Origin: Bacteroidota bacterium | GTDB taxonomy: Bacteria > Bacteroidota > Bacteroidia > Chitinophagales > Chitinophagaceae | Direction: 5' to 3' | Length of the DNA: 64,000 bases | NCBI GenBank assembly: GCA_030706605.1 | Contig: JAUZOE010000010.1 | Coordinates: 43,556 to 107,555 of the forward strand | Shown: in pieces, positions 27,616 through 36,378 of the stretch | Position numbering within the stretch: position 1 is the stretch's first letter | Layout of the letters: each line of letters starts with the position of its first letter | The notes under the pieces: model-generated | What the model saw: only the letters and a program-made list of their open reading frames with translations | Databases searched by the model: none | What the model was told of the DNA's origin: nothing | Position numbers and translations under genes: made by a program

Positions 27616-30600
27616 ATGAAAAATTATTTTACAACATATAAGAATCCACTTACAGTCGTATTGATAATGTTGATTTTAGGAGGACTGTTTGCTTATAGTA
27701 AACTGCAAACGTCACTATTTCCTGAAATTACATTTCCAAAAATAAAAATCATTGCAGATGCGGGTCTGCAGCCGGTTGACCGGATGATGGTTACCGTAAC
27801 CCGGCCATTAGAAAACGCTATAAAACAAATACCGGATCTAACAACCATTAGAAGTACTACAAGCAGGGGGAGTTGTGAAATCTCAGCTTACCTTGACTGG
27901 AAAGCAGATGTTGACCTTGGCCAGCAAAGAATTGAAGCAAGAATCGCAGAGATCAGAAACATTTTACCGCCCGATGTAAATATTACTGTTGAAAAAATGA
28001 ATCCCTCCATTTTACCGGTAATGGGATATTCGTTAGAAAGTCATGTATTATCACCGATAGAGTTAAAAGAACTGGCGACCTATACCATAAAGCCATACCT
28101 GAGCCAGGTAGCCGGCGTTTCTGAAATAAGAATCATAGGTGGAAAATCAAAAGAATACTGGGTACAACTGGACCTTCAGAAAATGAGCACGCTTTCTTTA
28201 ACTCCTGAAATGATCAATGCAGCGCTGGGCCAAACAAACTTTTTGAAATCGAATGGCTACCTGTCAGATTATCGTTATCTCTATCTTACCGTTACTGATG
28301 CTTCTGTAAAAACTATTGAGGAATTGAAAAATGTAGTGATCAGTAATAATGGGAAACGTATTATTCGATTACAGGACATTGCGGATATCCAGGTAAAAGA
28401 GGCTGTTGAATATATAAAAGTAAACGCCAATGGGAAGGAAAGTATTTTAATAGCAGTAATAAAACAGCCCAATAGCAATCTTATTGATGTTTCTAACCAG
28501 ATGAAGCAAAAAATAGCTGATCTTGAGAAGATACTTCCAAAAGGGGTTACTTTAAAACCTTATTATGTTCAGGCTGATTTCGTGAATGACTCCGTAAAAA
28601 GTGTAACGGACAGTTTATGGATAGGCCTTCTGCTGGCAATAATTGTAGCGATTATCTTTCTAAGATCTCTTAAAGCAAGCGCTACTATTTTAATAATAAT
28701 TCCTGTAACGCTTGGCGCTACCGTAATAGTGCTGTATGCCATTGGCTACACGCTTAATATCATGACAATAGGGGCCATAGCCGCTGCCATTGGATTAATC
28801 ATTGATGATGCCATTGTGGTTGTGGAACAAATTCACCGAACGCATGAGGAAAATCCGGAAGACGATTATAAGCACATAGTTCAAAATGCCATACGTTATT
28901 TGTTCCCGGCTATGGTAGGATCTTCCATAAGCACCATTGTAATATTTATTCCGTTCATGTTAATGAGTGGCGTAGCCGGAGCTTATTTTAATGTGCTTAC
29001 CAATACAATGATCATTACCCTGGTATGTTCCTTCTTTGTAACATGGATCGGGTTACCAGTAGTTTATTTACTTTTTTCCAGAAAAAAGAAAAAAGGAAAG
29101 ATTGATACAAAAAAGAAAAAACATGAAGAAGTAAAAACACAAGGATGGGTGAAATGGTTTATGCTTCGCCCCTGGGTAAGTTTTATTTTTATTGCTGGTT
29201 TAATTACAGCTATTGTTTTGATTTTACCAAAACTCCAAACCGGGTTTCTTCCGCACATGGATGAAGGAAGTATTGTGCTCGATTATTCTTCCATCCCCGG
29301 CACCTCCCTTGAAGAAACAGATAAAGAATTGCAGGCGGTAGAAAAAATAATTACCTCCACTCCTGAAGTAGCCGCCTATTCACGCCGTACCGGTACACAA
29401 ATGGGATTTTTTATTACGGAACCCAACAGGGGAGATTATTTGATTCAACTTAAAAAGAACAGGAAGAAAACAACCGACCAGGTAATTGAAGACATAAGAG
29501 TAAGGATTGAATCTTCGCAGCCGGAACTCAGGGTAGATTTTGGACAGGTAATTGGTGATATGTTGGGCGACCTGATGACATCTGTGCAACCAATCGAAAT
29601 AAAAATATTCGGAGATGATAATAATAAACTGCACGAATTAGCCAAACAGGTAAGTTCCGTAGTAGAAAATGTTAAGGGTACTGCTGATGTATTTGATGGC
29701 ATTACCATCACGGGTCCTTCTATAACCATTGATCCTGATTACTCGAAGATTGGTCAATTTGGGATTACAGCTGCCAACCTGCAGTATCAAATTCAATCAT
29801 CCCTCCAGGGGAATTTAGTTGGAAATATATTTACAAAAGATCGGGAATATCCTATAAGATTAGTCTATCCTGCGTCAAATAAAATGAATTTGAATGATGT
29901 AAAAAATCTAAAAGTCTTTTTACCTGATGGCCGGTTAAAACCAATAAGTGAGTTGGCTACCATACAGGTAAATAAAGGTGACCCGGAAATTGAAAGAGAA
30001 AATATTCAATCTATGGGAGTAGTAAGTGCCAGGCTTGATAACAGGGACCTGGGCAGCACCATTAAAGATATAAAAAAGGCAGTAAGCAAGCAAGTGAGCC
30101 TGCCATTAGGTTATAGCATCGAATATGGCGGAGAATATGCACAACAACAAAAATCTTTTACCGAACTTTTAATGATCCTTATTTCATCAAGTATCCTTGT
30201 GTTTGGCGTAATCCTGTTTTTATTTAAAGATGTAAAAGTTGCCTTCGTTATTTTAATTATCGCTGTATTGGGAATCGCGGGAAGTTATATTGCCCTATTT
30301 ATAACAAACACTCCTTTGAATGTTGGCAGCTATACCGGGTTAATTATGATTGTTGGAATTATTGGGGAAAATTCCATCTTTACTTTTCTGCAATTTAGGG
30401 ATACGCTGCAGGAAAAGAGTGTTGATGAATCGGTTGTTTATGCTATTTCTACCAGGCTTCGTCCTAAATTGATGACTGCTTTGGGGGCTATTATCGCCCT
30501 GATGCCTTTAGCTTTGGGAATTGGTGCAGGTGCAGAATTGCACCAACCTTTAGCCATTGCTGTTATAGGAGGTTTCTTGATTGCACTGCCTCTACTCTTA

Positions 30601-30669
30601 ATAGTTTTGCCAAGTATGCTGAGGTTGTTGTATAGGAATAATAATGCTTCAAAAGGAGTAAAAAATTAA
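27616..30669 (+). CDS. RND efflux pump, inner-membrane transporter subunit
   Basis: 1017 residues, normal for the AcrB/HAE family. There are two sets of six membrane helices, the first after about residue 335, each following a large periplasmic loop. The proton-relay motif GLIIDDAIVVVEQ lies near residue 395. The second half has the matching helices from about 850, including GIIGENSIFTF at about 915-925, where the usual acidic residue pattern is replaced by GEN. It exports toxic compounds or lipids using the proton gradient; the substrate cannot be read from sequence. Confidence 0.95.
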   Translation: MKNYFTTYKNPLTVVLIMLILGGLFAYSKLQTSLFPEITFPKIKIIADAGLQPVDRMMVTVTRPLENAIKQIPDLTTIRSTTSRGSCEISAYLDWKADVDLGQQRIEARIAEIRNILPPDVNITVEKMNPSILPVMGYSLESHVLSPIELKELATYTIKPYLSQVAGVSEIRIIGGKSKEYWVQLDLQKMSTLSLTPEMINAALGQTNFLKSNGYLSDYRYLYLTVTDASVKTIEELKNVVISNNGKRIIRLQDIADIQVKEAVEYIKVNANGKESILIAVIKQPNSNLIDVSNQMKQKIADLEKILPKGVTLKPYYVQADFVNDSVKSVTDSLWIGLLLAIIVAIIFLRSLKASATILIIIPVTLGATVIVLYAIGYTLNIMTIGAIAAAIGLIIDDAIVVVEQIHRTHEENPEDDYKHIVQNAIRYLFPAMVGSSISTIVIFIPFMLMSGVAGAYFNVLTNTMIITLVCSFFVTWIGLPVVYLLFSRKKKKGKIDTKKKKHEEVKTQGWVKWFMLRPWVSFIFIAGLITAIVLILPKLQTGFLPHMDEGSIVLDYSSIPGTSLEETDKELQAVEKIITSTPEVAAYSRRTGTQMGFFITEPNRGDYLIQLKKNRKKTTDQVIEDIRVRIESSQPELRVDFGQVIGDMLGDLMTSVQPIEIKIFGDDNNKLHELAKQVSSVVENVKGTADVFDGITITGPSITIDPDYSKIGQFGITAANLQYQIQSSLQGNLVGNIFTKDREYPIRLVYPASNKMNLNDVKNLKVFLPDGRLKPISELATIQVNKGDPEIERENIQSMGVVSARLDNRDLGSTIKDIKKAVSKQVSLPLGYSIEYGGEYAQQQKSFTELLMILISSSILVFGVILFLFKDVKVAFVILIIAVLGIAGSYIALFITNTPLNVGSYTGLIMIVGIIGENSIFTFLQFRDTLQEKSVDESVVYAISTRLRPKLMTALGAIIALMPLALGIGAGAELHQPLAIAVIGGFLIALPLLLIVLPSMLRLLYRNNNASKGVKN

Positions 30670-31282
30670 TTGAAATTAAAAATATCAGTCCGATTATTTT
30701 TTATGTTGATAACAATAATTTGATTTGTAGTTAAAATGAATAAGCAGCTATTCTTACAATTGAAGGATACCCAATAGATTTTATCTATGCTGGCAAATAC
30801 GAATACTGTGAAAGCAGGGGAAGTTTTTATCTAAAATAGGGTAAATGGACACTGGTATTAAGTATATTTTTGTGAGCAGGAAAGTTTTTGAATAAGGAAA
30901 TTATCGCTGAATATCATGCAATATTTCCAAATTTATATACAATTTTTTTTGATAGTTAACGTTCAATGACTGTTCAACCTAATTGGCAGGCCTATTATTA
31001 ATTATTTTTTCGTGTGTCCATTTAGGTGATGCTGACAAAAATAGAAACAAGCTCTATAAAAGATTGCCTTTTTTCTTCTTCGGATAAAATGACCAGCGTT
31101 ACTGTATAATATCCAACTCGAACAATATGAATAGGGAGATGGGAAACTTTATGGATTATTGTTTTTATTTTAGGAAGGAAGGTATAGGGGACTGTAAATA
31201 TTAGCTATAAGTCTCTTTAGTGGTTTTTATTTTTATGGTAGTTTATTATTCCTGCAATATTAATGTTGGCCTGTATTATTCG
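30670..31282. other. Intergenic region, 613 bases, no gene recognised
   Basis: AT-rich spacer between the convergent RND and PAP2 genes. Only short open frames are present, for example about 28 codons around 30755-30840, without start codons or recognisable similarity. No clear terminator, RNA gene or repeat was seen. It may hold decayed coding sequence. Confidence 0.4.
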
Positions 31283-31867
31283 TCATTTTTTTATTGTAGA
31301 AAAAAATAACCGGCTATTATAATGAGCATAGATATTTGAGACTACCCATCCTAAAAATGTTCCCAATATCGCCCCACCGATTATATCTGATGGATAATGT
31401 ACACCAAGGTATATCCTGCTGTAAGAAACAAACAATGCGACCGGAATTAGTAAATAGGGAAGCCATTTTATTTTCTTTACAGTAGTTACTGAAAGATAGG
31501 TCACCCATGCAAAAAAATTGCATGCATGAGAAGAAGGGAAACTATACAATCCTCCTCTGTATTGGTTCACATAATGGAGTAATTGATCTAAATTCGGTTC
31601 ATGGCTGGGGCGCAGGCGATGTAGCAAAGGTTTAATGAGTCCTGATGCCAATTGGTCACTCATCACTATAAGAGGAATAATCAGAAGGATTAATAACCAG
31701 CTTTGCTTTTTAAATTTCACAATTAGGAGTATGATGATAAAAGCATACAACGGAAACCAGCTTATTGTTCCGCTCGCAAACCACATTGCCGTATCCCAAA
31801 ATGAATTATGATGAGCATTGATAAACAGCAATATCGCATCATCCCATCCTTTTATTATTTCAACCAT
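31283..31867 (-). CDS. PAP2-family membrane phosphatase
   Basis: 194 residues from the ATG at 31867. An upstream start at 31933 lies within the preceding gene and adds a non-conserved head. The three PAP2 motifs are present: K..LHRLRP, SFPSSHA, and YSRIYLGVHYPSD. About six membrane helices are visible. Such enzymes remove phosphate from lipid phosphates such as undecaprenyl diphosphate or phosphatidic acid. Its start overlaps the end of the next PAP2 gene by eight bases, so the pair is probably translated together. Confidence 0.9.
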   Translation of the reverse strand: MVEIIKGWDDAILLFINAHHNSFWDTAMWFASGTISWFPLYAFIIILLIVKFKKQSWLLILLIIPLIVMSDQLASGLIKPLLHRLRPSHEPNLDQLLHYVNQYRGGLYSFPSSHACNFFAWVTYLSVTTVKKIKWLPYLLIPVALFVSYSRIYLGVHYPSDIIGGAILGTFLGWVVSNIYAHYNSRLFFSTIKK

Positions 31868-32414
31868 TATTTGTTTTGGTAGTAATTTTTTTCGTAAAAA
31901 TCCGGTTAACAATAATTGCATTTGACATGCCAATGATTATAGCCCCAATTACATCGCTTGGATAATGTACGCCTAATGCCAGGCGTGTATATGCTACCAC
32001 AAATGCCCATATCCATATAAGGAAGAGTAACCACTTATTTTTATTGAAAAGAATAGTCATACAGGTGGCTATTAAAAAAGCATCTGAAGTATGCCCGGAT
32101 GGAAATGAAGGGCTACCCCCCGTAGAAAGTTTTTCAATGTATTTATCTATTACAAAAGGCCGCTGCCGGTTAATGGTATATTTTAATATTGTTATTATAA
32201 TTGAGTTGAATGCCAATGATGCAACAATTTGCCAGGCTTTTATTTTGAGCGATAAATCTTTTTTTAAATAAGAGTACAATAAAATAAAACCCGGAACTAA
32301 TAGTGCAACCAGGTATGTTGTATTAGTAATGAGAATAAAAAAATAATCTAAAGATCTAATTCTATTATGATTTATCAATTCTAATAGGTGTTGATCGTAT
32401 TCAAAGAGAGACAT
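31860..32414 (-). CDS. PAP2-family membrane phosphatase
   Basis: 184 residues with about five membrane helices. The PAP2 motifs are KYTINRQRP near residue 77, PSFPSGHT near residue 102, and YTRLALGVHYPSD near residue 145. It is the upstream member of an overlapping pair of related phosphatases. The two are similar in length and motif order but differ clearly in sequence, suggesting an old duplication. The substrate is likely a lipid phosphate at the periplasmic face of the inner membrane. Confidence 0.9.
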   Translation of the reverse strand: MSLFEYDQHLLELINHNRIRSLDYFFILITNTTYLVALLVPGFILLYSYLKKDLSLKIKAWQIVASLAFNSIIITILKYTINRQRPFVIDKYIEKLSTGGSPSFPSGHTSDAFLIATCMTILFNKNKWLLFLIWIWAFVVAYTRLALGVHYPSDVIGAIIIGMSNAIIVNRIFTKKITTKTNNG

Positions 32415-32792
32415 GCTATAATTTATTTATTGCAAAACAAGTATGAGAAACCAAAGAAAATCTGAAGCATAATTTTATTCATGTTACTAAAGTGGCAATA
32501 ATGAATGGGGCACCTTTCTTTAATGTATCTAAATTAATCTTCGATTCAGAAGGTATTCCCTGCTATTCGGGGAATAGATGGCCATTCCTGAAAGTAGCCA
32601 AAGTATTTACTGTACTGTATCATAAAGAATCTATTCTGGCATACATGATTCAATTAAAATTCAACTAAGGATAAGATAATACCCATACTTCCTTTCGTTT
32701 ATAGTACGGGTTGTTTTATAAAATGGTTGGCGGAGGTGGATTTTTTAATTTTGAATTAAAATGATACACCGGAGTGTTTTATTTATTTTCTA
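32415..32792. other. Intergenic region with a perfect hairpin and one small open frame
   Basis: About 380 bases upstream of a PepSY-like gene. A perfect seven-base stem TATTCCC / GGGAATA encloses a nine-base loop at 32554-32576, without a T tract. An ATG at 32501 opens a 55-codon frame to 32668 with an unremarkable composition and no family I recognise; the hairpin lies inside it. Neither is strong evidence for a gene. Confidence 0.3.
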
Positions 32793-32827
32793 CTTCAAAA
32801 TTTCCACATATTCGGTATGTAATTTTG
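32793..32827 (+). promoter_or_regulatory. Promoter of the PepSY-like gene at 32860
   Basis: CTTCAAA at 32793-32799, a 20-base spacer, and a -7 box TAATTTTG at 32820-32827. Both elements and the spacing match the promoter at 24748-24782. Transcription would start about 25 bases before the ATG at 32860. Confidence 0.5.
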
Positions 32828-32859
32828 TTGAATTATTAAATAAATACAACATAAAAAAC

Positions 32860-33288
32860 ATGAAAAATATTATATCGTTATTAATCACAGGCTGTATAAT
32901 TACATTAGCTGCCTGTTCGCAAAGAATTGATGATTCAAAAGTGCCTTCACCTGTAAAAAGCTCTTTTGCAAAAGACTTTCCGGGAGTTTCTTCTAAATGG
33001 GAAAAAGAAAAATTAAATTATGAAGCTAATTTCGGCCAGGATGGCAAAACTATGTCTGCTTTGTATGATGGGAATGGTAACAGACAAGAAACTGAAACTG
33101 ATATAAAGGTTTCGGATTTACCCACACCTGTTCAGGACTACATTACCAATAATTATCCAGGTAAGAAAATAAAAGAAGCAGCCGTAATTACAAAAGCCAA
33201 TGGAGAAGTTAACTATGAAGCTGAAGTAAATGATATGGATGTCCTTTTTGCCCAGGATGGCAAATTTATAAAAACTGCAAAAGATTAG
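32860..33288 (+). CDS. PepSY-like lipoprotein, copy 2
   Basis: 142 residues from the ATG at 32860. This start gives a clean lipoprotein signal (LAAC) and fits the promoter just upstream; a longer frame from 32761 would begin before the promoter. Two PepSY-like half-repeats are seen: VPSPVKSSFAKDFPGV with KWEKEKLNYEANF, and LPTPVQDYITNNYPGK with NYEAEVNDMDVLF. It is clearly related to the protein at 24812 but is lipidated. Function is unknown. Confidence 0.85.
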   Translation: MKNIISLLITGCIITLAACSQRIDDSKVPSPVKSSFAKDFPGVSSKWEKEKLNYEANFGQDGKTMSALYDGNGNRQETETDIKVSDLPTPVQDYITNNYPGKKIKEAAVITKANGEVNYEAEVNDMDVLFAQDGKFIKTAKD

Positions 33289-33308
33289 ATACTGTGAATT
33301 AACTCAAT

Positions 33309-33344
33309 AAAAGCTGTTCTCTATTAATTAGGGGCAGCTTTTTT
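33309..33344 (+). terminator. Rho-independent terminator after the PepSY-like lipoprotein
   Basis: Stem AAAAGCTG (33309-33316) / CAGCTTTT (33335-33342), extended inward by G-U pairs, followed by a run of T. It lies about 20 bases after the stop at 33288. Confidence 0.75.
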
Positions 33345-33650
33345 AAGATGGAGCCGATTTAGTATCCTGTTTATTATTACAACTTAAATAATTGATTTTT
33401 GGAATTCAACTACAGAATAAAAACAGAATATGCTTTTAGTTTTGAAAAACATTCGATAATCGGGTAATGGCAATCAATTGAAAATTCAGGTCTTAATGAT
33501 TGTCCGATAATTGCCAGATTGATATAAATATCCTTTGGTATAAACAACATATCCATTTGATTTTTTGCCATTCCGTAAAATGTAAGTTTTTCAATCTTAT
33601 TAAGTAATTAGCAAGTCATAAACGCTTTAAAAATTAAAAATAAAATTTCC
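33345..33650. other. Intergenic region, about 306 bases, nothing recognised
   Basis: AT-rich DNA without a convincing open frame, repeat or structured RNA. It presumably contains the promoter of the membrane protein gene at 33651, but no clear TAnnTTTG box with a good -33 element was found. Confidence 0.4.
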
Positions 33651-34406
33651 ATGAATAAGATGATCAATAAGGTCCCTGAGGTTACTTTAACTTTCTGGAT
33701 CATAAAAATATTAGCAACTACAGTAGGTGAAACGGCAGCCGACTATTTATCAACTACCTTAAATCTTGGTTTAACAATTACCTCGTACATAATGACTGGC
33801 ATTTTATTGATTGTACTCCTCTTTCAATTCAGGGCTAAAAAATATGTGCCGGGAATTTACTGGGGTGCTGTTGTGTTATTAAGCATTGTTGGTACGCTGA
33901 TATCAGATAATTTAGTTGACAATCTGGGAGTGGCGTTATCTACAACTTCTATAATATTTGGCTCAGCGCTCATCGTAGTCTTTATATGGTGGTATATAAG
34001 TGAAAGGACGTTATCTGTGCATAAAATTGATACTACCAAAAGAGAATTTTTTTATTGGGCCGCCATTCTCTTTACATTTTCATTAGGCACCTCTGCAGGA
34101 GACCTGATTTCAGAAAGTTCCGGCCTGGGATATGTGTATGCAACGCTACTTTTTGCTGCAGCAATTGGAATAGTTTTTTTAGCTTATAAATATTTAAAGA
34201 TGAATTCTATACTTGCCTTTTGGTTAGCATATATACTTACCCGTCCGCTGGGGGCATCTTTAGGAGACCTGCTTTCACAGAAGGTGAGTGCAGGCGGGAT
34301 GGGGTTAGGAACTACTATAACTAGTATTGTTTTTCTTCTTACTATTCTGTGCCTTGTAATCTATTTAACAATAAACCGGAAGAAACTTTCTCTTCTCAAT
34401 GGGTAA
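33651..34406 (+). CDS. COG4705-like multi-pass membrane protein
   Basis: 251 residues with about eight membrane helices. Four related segments recur at similar spacing, each with a glycine and an acidic residue: TTVGETAADYLS, SIVGTLISDNLV, FSLGTSAGDLIS and RPLGASLGDLLS. The pattern points to a protein built from duplicated two-helix units. The family is annotated only as an uncharacterised membrane-anchored protein (COG4705). The conserved G...D elements inside the membrane might bind a cation, which is a guess. It stands alone on the plus strand. Confidence 0.75.
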   Translation: MNKMINKVPEVTLTFWIIKILATTVGETAADYLSTTLNLGLTITSYIMTGILLIVLLFQFRAKKYVPGIYWGAVVLLSIVGTLISDNLVDNLGVALSTTSIIFGSALIVVFIWWYISERTLSVHKIDTTKREFFYWAAILFTFSLGTSAGDLISESSGLGYVYATLLFAAAIGIVFLAYKYLKMNSILAFWLAYILTRPLGASLGDLLSQKVSAGGMGLGTTITSIVFLLTILCLVIYLTINRKKLSLLNG

Positions 34407-34459
34407 ATAAAAGATCGCTATTTGCATTGCTTGCTAAGGAATGCGAAGGAAGTAACCTA

Positions 34460-35017
34460 TTAATTTTCACATACAACATTTCCTTCTGTACTAAATATTA
34501 CTTCTTTCGAAACACTACCATTATTGAGGTCAACAAGATATTGAACTGTCTTATTAGCAAGGGTTAATTTTTCAATTTGGTTTCCTGCCGAATAATTAGA
34601 GAATTTAGTTTTTAAAATTGATTGAATTAGATCAGGTGCTGTATTTAAGGGGACGTCTTCTTCCTGCTGCACAAAGGTTCCATCTGGTTTAAATATCAAG
34701 GAAAGATCGGGTAAGTTTAGCTTTATAATAGACAAATCAATTGCGTCGTCGCCACTGCAAAGCGGATCAGAGACAGCAATTATTATTGAATAACCCGGAT
34801 AGTTTTTTTTGACATATCCTATAACATTTGCAGGTAATGAATGTAATGGCTTCGCGCCTTTAGGTAGTGGAGAATTCGATATAGCCGTATTTGCATTCAA
34901 AGGTTTTATCGATCGCTGCTGCTTGTGGACGGTTTCTGAATTATTGTTACTACAGCTTATGATAGCGATAATAATGATAATTATCGTTGAGACAAAAAAT
35001 ATAGTTTTCAAATTCAT
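34460..35017 (-). CDS. PepSY-like lipoprotein, copy 3 (diverged)
   Basis: 185 residues. The lipoprotein signal ends IISC (Cys 22). A spacer of about 35 residues leads to LHSLPANVIGYVKKNYPGYSI and a second repeat around TAPDLIQSILKTKFSNYSAG, then VQYLVDLNNGSVSKEVIFS. The layout matches the PepSY-like proteins at 24812 and 32860, though identity is much lower. It lies just downstream of the cassette B sterol-desaturase gene on the same strand, 68 bases away. Function is unknown. Confidence 0.7.
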   Translation of the reverse strand: MNLKTIFFVSTIIIIIIAIISCSNNNSETVHKQQRSIKPLNANTAISNSPLPKGAKPLHSLPANVIGYVKKNYPGYSIIIAVSDPLCSGDDAIDLSIIKLNLPDLSLIFKPDGTFVQQEEDVPLNTAPDLIQSILKTKFSNYSAGNQIEKLTLANKTVQYLVDLNNGSVSKEVIFSTEGNVVCEN

Positions 35018-35085
35018 GAAAAAGTTGTGTTATTGAACTTCTTTTAAAATGGGGGAAATATAAATATTCGCAAAACCTTACTTTG

Positions 35086-35895
35086 TCAATTTTTATTAAA
35101 AGGAATTTTAAATAAGGTTTTGAAGTTTCGTTTACCGTCTTTTTTCATGTGCGTATCCACTCCAAATATCAGATCTTCAACCGGCAGTCTTTTTAATGTT
35201 CCAAACAGCCTGTCCCAAATACTTAACACGTCGCCAAAATTACTATCGGTATAAGGCTGCTTATAATGATGATGCACCTGGTGTAAATTAGGGGTGATAA
35301 AAATCCATCCGATTAATCTGTCTAATCTTTCAGGAATCCTGTAATTAATATGTGCGAATAAAGTGGTAAATGCCTGGATAATTTGTCTCAATAAGATTGC
35401 CCAAAATACGCTACCACTTATAAAAACCCAAATTAAGGTGAAGGTTAAACGAATAATATTTTCACCCGGATGTTCCCTTAATGTAGTAGATACATCCACG
35501 ACATGATCACTGTGGTGAACCAGATGAAATCTCCAAAGCCTTTTTACTTTATGCATGATTAGGTGATAAATATATTCCCCAAAATCAAGGAAAATAAAGG
35601 TTATTGCAAATAAGATAAAAGGACTTTTACCAATATGAATATGATATAAAAATCCAAATTGATGATACGATGTCCATCGGATAACTTCAACAAAAGCAAG
35701 TCCTAAAAGAAGCTGGCCGGGAATATTGGTAAATATGAAAGGAGCATTTATAAATGCATGTCTCCATTTTTTATAATGAAAAATAACACCTCCCATATTT
35801 TCTATATTCCATGCAATAAAAAAAACTCCGATAAATAAAAAAATTTGTAGAGTTTCTCCATGCGATAAAATAAAATTCTGAAAATGATTATTCAT
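35086..35895 (-). CDS. Sterol desaturase/fatty-acid hydroxylase family membrane protein, copy B
   Basis: 269 residues, closely similar to copy A at 18847 along its whole length. The di-iron histidine motifs are intact: HLIMH near residue 111, FHLVHH near residue 124, LHQVHHH near residue 208, and the shared DVLSIWDRLFGT segment. It is the third gene of a minus-strand set with DUF5686 and DUF2147. The repeated pairing of this family with DUF5686 in both cassettes implies a shared job, perhaps modifying an envelope lipid. Confidence 0.9.
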   Translation of the reverse strand: MNNHFQNFILSHGETLQIFLFIGVFFIAWNIENMGGVIFHYKKWRHAFINAPFIFTNIPGQLLLGLAFVEVIRWTSYHQFGFLYHIHIGKSPFILFAITFIFLDFGEYIYHLIMHKVKRLWRFHLVHHSDHVVDVSTTLREHPGENIIRLTFTLIWVFISGSVFWAILLRQIIQAFTTLFAHINYRIPERLDRLIGWIFITPNLHQVHHHYKQPYTDSNFGDVLSIWDRLFGTLKRLPVEDLIFGVDTHMKKDGKRNFKTLFKIPFNKN

Positions 35896-35916
35896 TGGCG
35901 ATAATTAAAAATTATG

Positions 35917-36366
35917 TTATAAAATTTTCCTAAACATTAAATCCTTCCCGATAAATTGAAAATCCCAGTATCCCCGGACTTTTAGAATTCCATCTTTTGT
36001 CAACCATGCTTTTGCATTCCATTCTTTACCGCTGTCCGGATCATAAATCTTTCCATTGTACCATTCGTTTTGCCTGGCATTATATGTGAGCCCAAACATC
36101 ACTTCCAACCCAATAATTTTCCTGTTCCGTAGTTTCTCATCCGGATTATTTTTGTCGCATCTTACATTCATGGGTCTGCTCTTATCATCACTATCATCTA
36201 TCCAAATAACTTTTGCGTTATACTCATTTGCTGTTTTAAAAATTTCTACTTCAAGATTATTTTCAGAACTCATCCACCGGCCTATAATAGCATCAGGATT
36301 ATTTTGAGGCATTGCTTTAAATGCCCCAGTTATTGCCATCAGTGAAATAAATAATATTTTCATCAT
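35917..36366 (-). CDS. DUF2147 secreted protein
   Basis: 149 residues with a signal peptide (about 1-20). The DUF2147 pattern is clear: IIGRWMSSENNLEVEIFK near the N-terminus, NAKVIWIDDS, GLEVMFGLTYN, WYNGKIYDPDSGKEWNAKAWL and LKVRGYWDFQF. Members are small beta-rich envelope proteins of unknown function. It sits between DUF5686 (12 bases upstream) and the sterol desaturase (21 bases downstream) of cassette B. Cassette A has no counterpart, so it was gained here or lost there. Confidence 0.88.
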   Translation of the reverse strand: MMKILFISLMAITGAFKAMPQNNPDAIIGRWMSSENNLEVEIFKTANEYNAKVIWIDDSDDKSRPMNVRCDKNNPDEKLRNRKIIGLEVMFGLTYNARQNEWYNGKIYDPDSGKEWNAKAWLTKDGILKVRGYWDFQFIGKDLMFRKIL

Positions 36367-36378
36367 TACCTTAAAAAA

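Noticed and set aside
32501..32668. 55-codon open frame as a real gene
   Set aside because: No recognisable family, promoter or signal; kept only as a note in the intergenic entry.
32761..32859. Longer start of the PepSY-like lipoprotein
   Set aside because: This frame begins upstream of the predicted promoter, and the ATG at 32860 gives a proper lipoprotein signal.
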